A stretch of 7,106 bases of DNA from an uncultured Verrucomicrobiales bacterium (lineage in GTDB: Bacteria > Verrucomicrobiota > Verrucomicrobiia > Limisphaerales > JACDHS01): assembly GCA_937983475.1 (NCBI GenBank), contig CALJZV010000260.1:1-7106 (forward strand). Reading direction: 5' to 3'. The notes beneath the pieces were generated by a model that saw only the letters and a list, made by a program, of their open reading frames with translations, was not told where the DNA came from and did not search any database. Positions 4,087 to 7,106 of the stretch are shown piece after piece; position 1 is the stretch's first letter, and every line of letters starts with the position of its first letter. Both the position numbers and the translations under genes were made by a program.

Positions 4087-7070
4087 ACGCGAAGTCCATT
4101 GCCGCGGCGTTGTGCTTTTTTAGTTTCACTTTCTTCCCTGTCCTTGGCGCGACTGCGCCGGAAGTTGACCCGGAAAAAGATTTGCCTCGCCACCCGCACG
4201 TCGAGCCGGCCCGTGCCATCGAAACCATCCACGTGAAAAAGGGGTTCCGAGTGGAACTGGCCGCCTCCGAACCACTGATCATGGATCCCATTGACATGTG
4301 CTTTGACGAGAATGGCCGACTCTTCGTCGTGGAAATGCGCGACTACTCCGAGCGCCGCGATGAACGTTTGGGACGCATCCGCTTGCTGGAAGATACCAAC
4401 GGCGATGGACGATTCGATAAAAGTCATCTGTTCGCCGACGACCTGCCATGGCCCACAGCGGTATTCTGCTGGAATGGCGGGGTGTTCGTCGGGTCCACTC
4501 CGGATATTTTTTATCTAAAGGACACCGACAGCGACAACAAGGCGGATGTTCGCAGGCGGATTTACACCGGGTTTGGAAACACCCGCGACCGCCTTAATGT
4601 TCAGGCGTTGATGAACAGCTTCAACTGGGGTTTGGACAATCGTATTCACGGGCTCACAGCTCCCAACGGCGGCATCGTCACCAACCTCGCGTTGCTGTCC
4701 GAAAAGCCAGTTGACTTAAATGGGCGGAATTTTTCATTTGATCCAAGAAGCCTTAAAATGCGTCCCGAAAGCGGCGGCGGCCAATACGGCCTGAGTCTTA
4801 ACACACGCGGGCGGAAGTTCACCTGTAGCAACAGCGACCATCTGATGGCCATCATGTATGAATTGCGTTATGCCGAGCGCAATCCTCATTACGCGATGCC
4901 AAAGGCCACCGATTCGATCGCTGTTGATGGCGGCGCCGCAGAAGTGTATCGCATCAGCCCGGAGGAGCCTTGGAGAGTCATCAGGACAAAATGGCGTGTT
5001 TCCGGGGTAGTCCAAGGGGCCATTGAGGGCGGCGGACGGTCTGCCGGCTATTTCACCGGCGCCACCGGCGCCACCGTGTACCGTGGCAGTTCATTTCCCC
5101 CAGACTTTCTGGACAACGTGTTCACCGGTGACGCCGGGGGCAACCTAATGCACCGCAAAAAAATCTTTTCCGACGGCGTTTCCCTGAAGGCGTCTCGCCC
5201 GGAGGATGAAAAAAACGTCGAGTTTCTCGCGTCCAAGGATACTTGGTTTCGACCGGTTAAATTCGCCAATGCCCCGGACGGCTGCTTTTACATCCTGGAT
5301 ATGTATCGTGAGACCATCGAGCATCCTTGGTCCCTGCCGGAACCTTTAAAGAAGCATTTGGACCTCAACAGCGGCAATGATCGCGGCAGAATTTTCCGGA
5401 TTGTCCCTGAAAATTTCAAGCAGCCCAAGCTCCCCGCCTTGGGAAAAATGAAAACCTCCCAACTGGTCACGACTTTGGAGCATCCCAACGGCTGGCACAG
5501 AGAAACGGCATCTCGACTCCTGTACGAACGCCAGGACAAATCAGCCATTCCCGCCTTGGTAAAGACGCTGGCAAAATCCAAGTCTCCATTGGGGCGGCTC
5601 CATGCGCTTTACGCCCTGGACGGGCATGGCGCACTCTCCGAACAGCACATATTGCAAGCCTTGGGTGACGCCGATGACCGTGTCCGCGAACACGCCATTC
5701 GTTTGTCGGAAACATTTTTCTCCAATGGCGTTCCTTCCCCTGCCCTCTGGTCTCGATTGAAGGAGTTGCCAGGCGATCCGTCCCCTCATGTTCTTCTCCA
5801 ACTGGCATTCACCCTGGGAGAAATTCGGCATCAGGAACGCAATCAGGCATTAGCGGCAACGCTGAAGCGCGACGCTGGAAATTCCTGGATGCAAGCGGCG
5901 GCCTTGAGTTCATTGGCTGAAGGCGCGGCGGAAATGTTCAACCACCTCTCAAAGGATGCCGAATTTGCCGCGATCAAGGGGAGTGAAGCCTTTTTACTGC
6001 AATTGGCAACAGTCATCGGCGCGCGAAACAATCCAATCGAAGTGGACCAGCTTTTGAGCTGGGTGGCCACCGGCACAAAAACAAACTACTCATTCGCACT
6101 TTTAAGCTCGCTTGGCGCCGGACTCCAGCGTGCCGGCACATCCCTCTCCAAAGCGGACAAACACAACCGCCTGAAAACCATCTTTGAACAGGCTGTAAAA
6201 CACGCAAAAGACAATTCTGCCACCGAATCAAGCCGCACGCAGGCCATTCAACTGCTGGGAATGAGCAATCAGAGTGAAGCAACACCAAGTCTGCTCGAAC
6301 TGCTGGGCCACGAACAACCACAAGGCGTTCAACTGACTGCGTTAACCACGCTGGGCAAATTTCCTGATACCAAAATAAACGGCGAAATTATCTCCCGCTG
6401 GAGGGATTTTTCCCCGCGCCTCCGGAGCGAAGCGATTACAATCCTATTGACCCGTTCCGACCGTGCCACGGCTTTGATTCATGCCATCCAAAAAGGGTCC
6501 ATCCGCAGGGCTGACCTGAACGACACCCAAGTCAAATTCCTCACAAATCACCGGGATCCGAGCGTCAAGGCGCTTGCGTCCTCTGTGCTGGGCTCCATAT
6601 CAACGCCCAAGAGGCAGGACGTGGTGGACGCGTATCAATCCAGCATCTCCCTAAAAGGCGATGTCGCCAAGGGCAAAGCCCTTTTTTTGGAGCGATGCGC
6701 CTCATGTCACAAGTATGGGAACGAAGGTTTTGCTCTGGGGCCCGGACTGGAAACTGTGCAAACGACAGGACGGGAAAAACTGCTGGTGAACATCTTGGAT
6801 CCCAACCGTGAAGTGGCGCCACAATTCCAGGCTTACGAAGTCGAAACCCGCGATGGCGAAAGCTACATCGGGCTGATGGCCAATGAAACCACCGCCAACA
6901 TCTCGGTGCAGCAGGCTTACGGCAAACTGGATGTGATCCCGAGAGCCAACATTCTCAAAATGAACAGCCAGGAACAATCGCTGATGCCGGAAGGTCTCGA
7001 ATCAGGCCTCACACCACAGGATGTCGCCAATCTGCTTGAATTTATCGAAGCGGGAGCGGCGGGGAACTGA
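4083..7070 (+). CDS. Secreted PVC-type dehydrogenase: beta-propeller, HEAT repeats, C-terminal cytochrome c domain
   Basis: The 995-residue protein starts with a signal peptide (hydrophobic AAALCFFSFTFFPVLGA, cleavage near 22-25), so it acts in the periplasm or at a membrane surface. Residues about 45-440 form a sugar-dehydrogenase-like beta-propeller of the 'putative membrane-bound dehydrogenase' type known in Planctomycetes and Verrucomicrobia (TIGR02604-like: KGFRVELAASEPLIMDPI, then FVVEMRDY). Two acidic loops, DTNGDGRFD (104-112) and DTDSDNKAD (147-155), resemble calcium-binding loops. About 455-840 is a HEAT-like helical repeat region (for example DADDRVREHAIRL). About 860-992 is the family's haem domain (TIGR02603-like), with CASCH at 872-876 for covalent haem c and MPEGL (Met968) as the likely axial ligand. 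Probable role: oxidise a carbohydrate or alcohol and pass electrons to its haem; the real substrate is unknown. Length and domain order are normal and complete. The ATG at 4083 is the only reasonable start; it lacks a ribosome site, and an upstream ORF may couple to it. Confidence 0.93.
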   Translation: MNAKSIAAALCFFSFTFFPVLGATAPEVDPEKDLPRHPHVEPARAIETIHVKKGFRVELAASEPLIMDPIDMCFDENGRLFVVEMRDYSERRDERLGRIRLLEDTNGDGRFDKSHLFADDLPWPTAVFCWNGGVFVGSTPDIFYLKDTDSDNKADVRRRIYTGFGNTRDRLNVQALMNSFNWGLDNRIHGLTAPNGGIVTNLALLSEKPVDLNGRNFSFDPRSLKMRPESGGGQYGLSLNTRGRKFTCSNSDHLMAIMYELRYAERNPHYAMPKATDSIAVDGGAAEVYRISPEEPWRVIRTKWRVSGVVQGAIEGGGRSAGYFTGATGATVYRGSSFPPDFLDNVFTGDAGGNLMHRKKIFSDGVSLKASRPEDEKNVEFLASKDTWFRPVKFANAPDGCFYILDMYRETIEHPWSLPEPLKKHLDLNSGNDRGRIFRIVPENFKQPKLPALGKMKTSQLVTTLEHPNGWHRETASRLLYERQDKSAIPALVKTLAKSKSPLGRLHALYALDGHGALSEQHILQALGDADDRVREHAIRLSETFFSNGVPSPALWSRLKELPGDPSPHVLLQLAFTLGEIRHQERNQALAATLKRDAGNSWMQAAALSSLAEGAAEMFNHLSKDAEFAAIKGSEAFLLQLATVIGARNNPIEVDQLLSWVATGTKTNYSFALLSSLGAGLQRAGTSLSKADKHNRLKTIFEQAVKHAKDNSATESSRTQAIQLLGMSNQSEATPSLLELLGHEQPQGVQLTALTTLGKFPDTKINGEIISRWRDFSPRLRSEAITILLTRSDRATALIHAIQKGSIRRADLNDTQVKFLTNHRDPSVKALASSVLGSISTPKRQDVVDAYQSSISLKGDVAKGKALFLERCASCHKYGNEGFALGPGLETVQTTGREKLLVNILDPNREVAPQFQAYEVETRDGESYIGLMANETTANISVQQAYGKLDVIPRANILKMNSQEQSLMPEGLESGLTPQDVANLLEFIEAGAAGN

Positions 7071-7091
7071 AGCGGCATTTCCGAATGCTTC
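7069..7091 (+). terminator. Hairpin after the dehydrogenase stop, weak terminator candidate
   Basis: GAAG and CATT (7069-7079, with a three-base bulge between them) can pair with AATGCTTC (7084-7091) around a TCCG loop. The tail is ATTTAATTG rather than a run of T, so efficient intrinsic termination is doubtful. It may instead be an intercistronic hairpin. Confidence 0.3.
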
Positions 7092-7100
7092 ATTTAATTG

Positions 7101-7106
7101 AAAGGA
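7101..7106 (+). promoter_or_regulatory. Shine-Dalgarno-like AAAGGA at the window edge
   Basis: AAAGGA lies about 30 bases after the dehydrogenase stop and ends the window. If it is a ribosome-binding site, a co-directional gene starts within about 5-12 bases beyond the edge and may be in an operon with the dehydrogenase. The start codon itself is not visible. Confidence 0.3.

Noticed and set aside
5056..5073. Tandem ACCGGCGCC repeat in the dehydrogenase gene
   Set aside because: It is only two 9-base units encoding Thr-Gly-Ala repeats of a propeller loop; ordinary coding redundancy.

Overview
The window looks like chromosomal DNA of a verrucomicrobial or closely related PVC-group bacterium, possibly Pedosphaera/Limisphaerales-like. 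This is inferred from gene content: a secreted beta-propeller/HEAT/cytochrome c dehydrogenase of the type expanded in Planctomycetes and Verrucomicrobia, and a Ser/Thr-kinase-like receptor fused to a DUF1080 domain. None of the main genes has a strong Shine-Dalgarno sequence, so starts were chosen from conserved N-termini. I saw no rRNA, tRNA, CRISPR array, transposase or phage gene.

Layout. (1) 57-1163, minus: an aldehyde dehydrogenase-superfamily gene with the nucleophile Cys. It is stopped by an amber codon well before the usual C-terminus; beyond it the same frame stays open to the window edge and still reads like an aldehyde dehydrogenase. (2) 1358-1744, plus: a small cytoplasmic protein with a Roadblock/LC7-like pattern, divergent from (1). 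(3) 1771-3783, minus, convergent with (2) across a 26-base gap: a 670-residue membrane protein with an N-terminal kinase fold, one transmembrane helix and a C-terminal DUF1080 domain. The kinase fold has lost the beta3 Lys, the alphaC Glu, the HRD Asp and the catalytic-loop Asn, so it reads as a pseudokinase. (4) 3784-4082: a divergent intergenic region with an 11-base direct repeat spaced 63 bases apart, a palindrome, and a possible 36-codon leader ORF whose stop overlaps the next start. (5) 4083-7070, plus: the secreted dehydrogenase with one CxxCH haem site. A hairpin follows, and a Shine-Dalgarno-like AAAGGA at the edge suggests another gene just outside.

How the parts may work together (inference): the pseudokinase receptor would present its DUF1080 domain, a carbohydrate-associated fold, outside the inner membrane and its inactive kinase fold in the cytoplasm. 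It shares a control region with a periplasmic dehydrogenase that probably oxidises a carbohydrate-like substrate and passes electrons to its cytochrome domain. A sensor of a sugar or its oxidised product, paired with the enzyme that acts on it, is a reasonable hypothesis. The Roadblock-like protein next door is a candidate cytoplasmic partner. The receptor is the most unusual object in the window.
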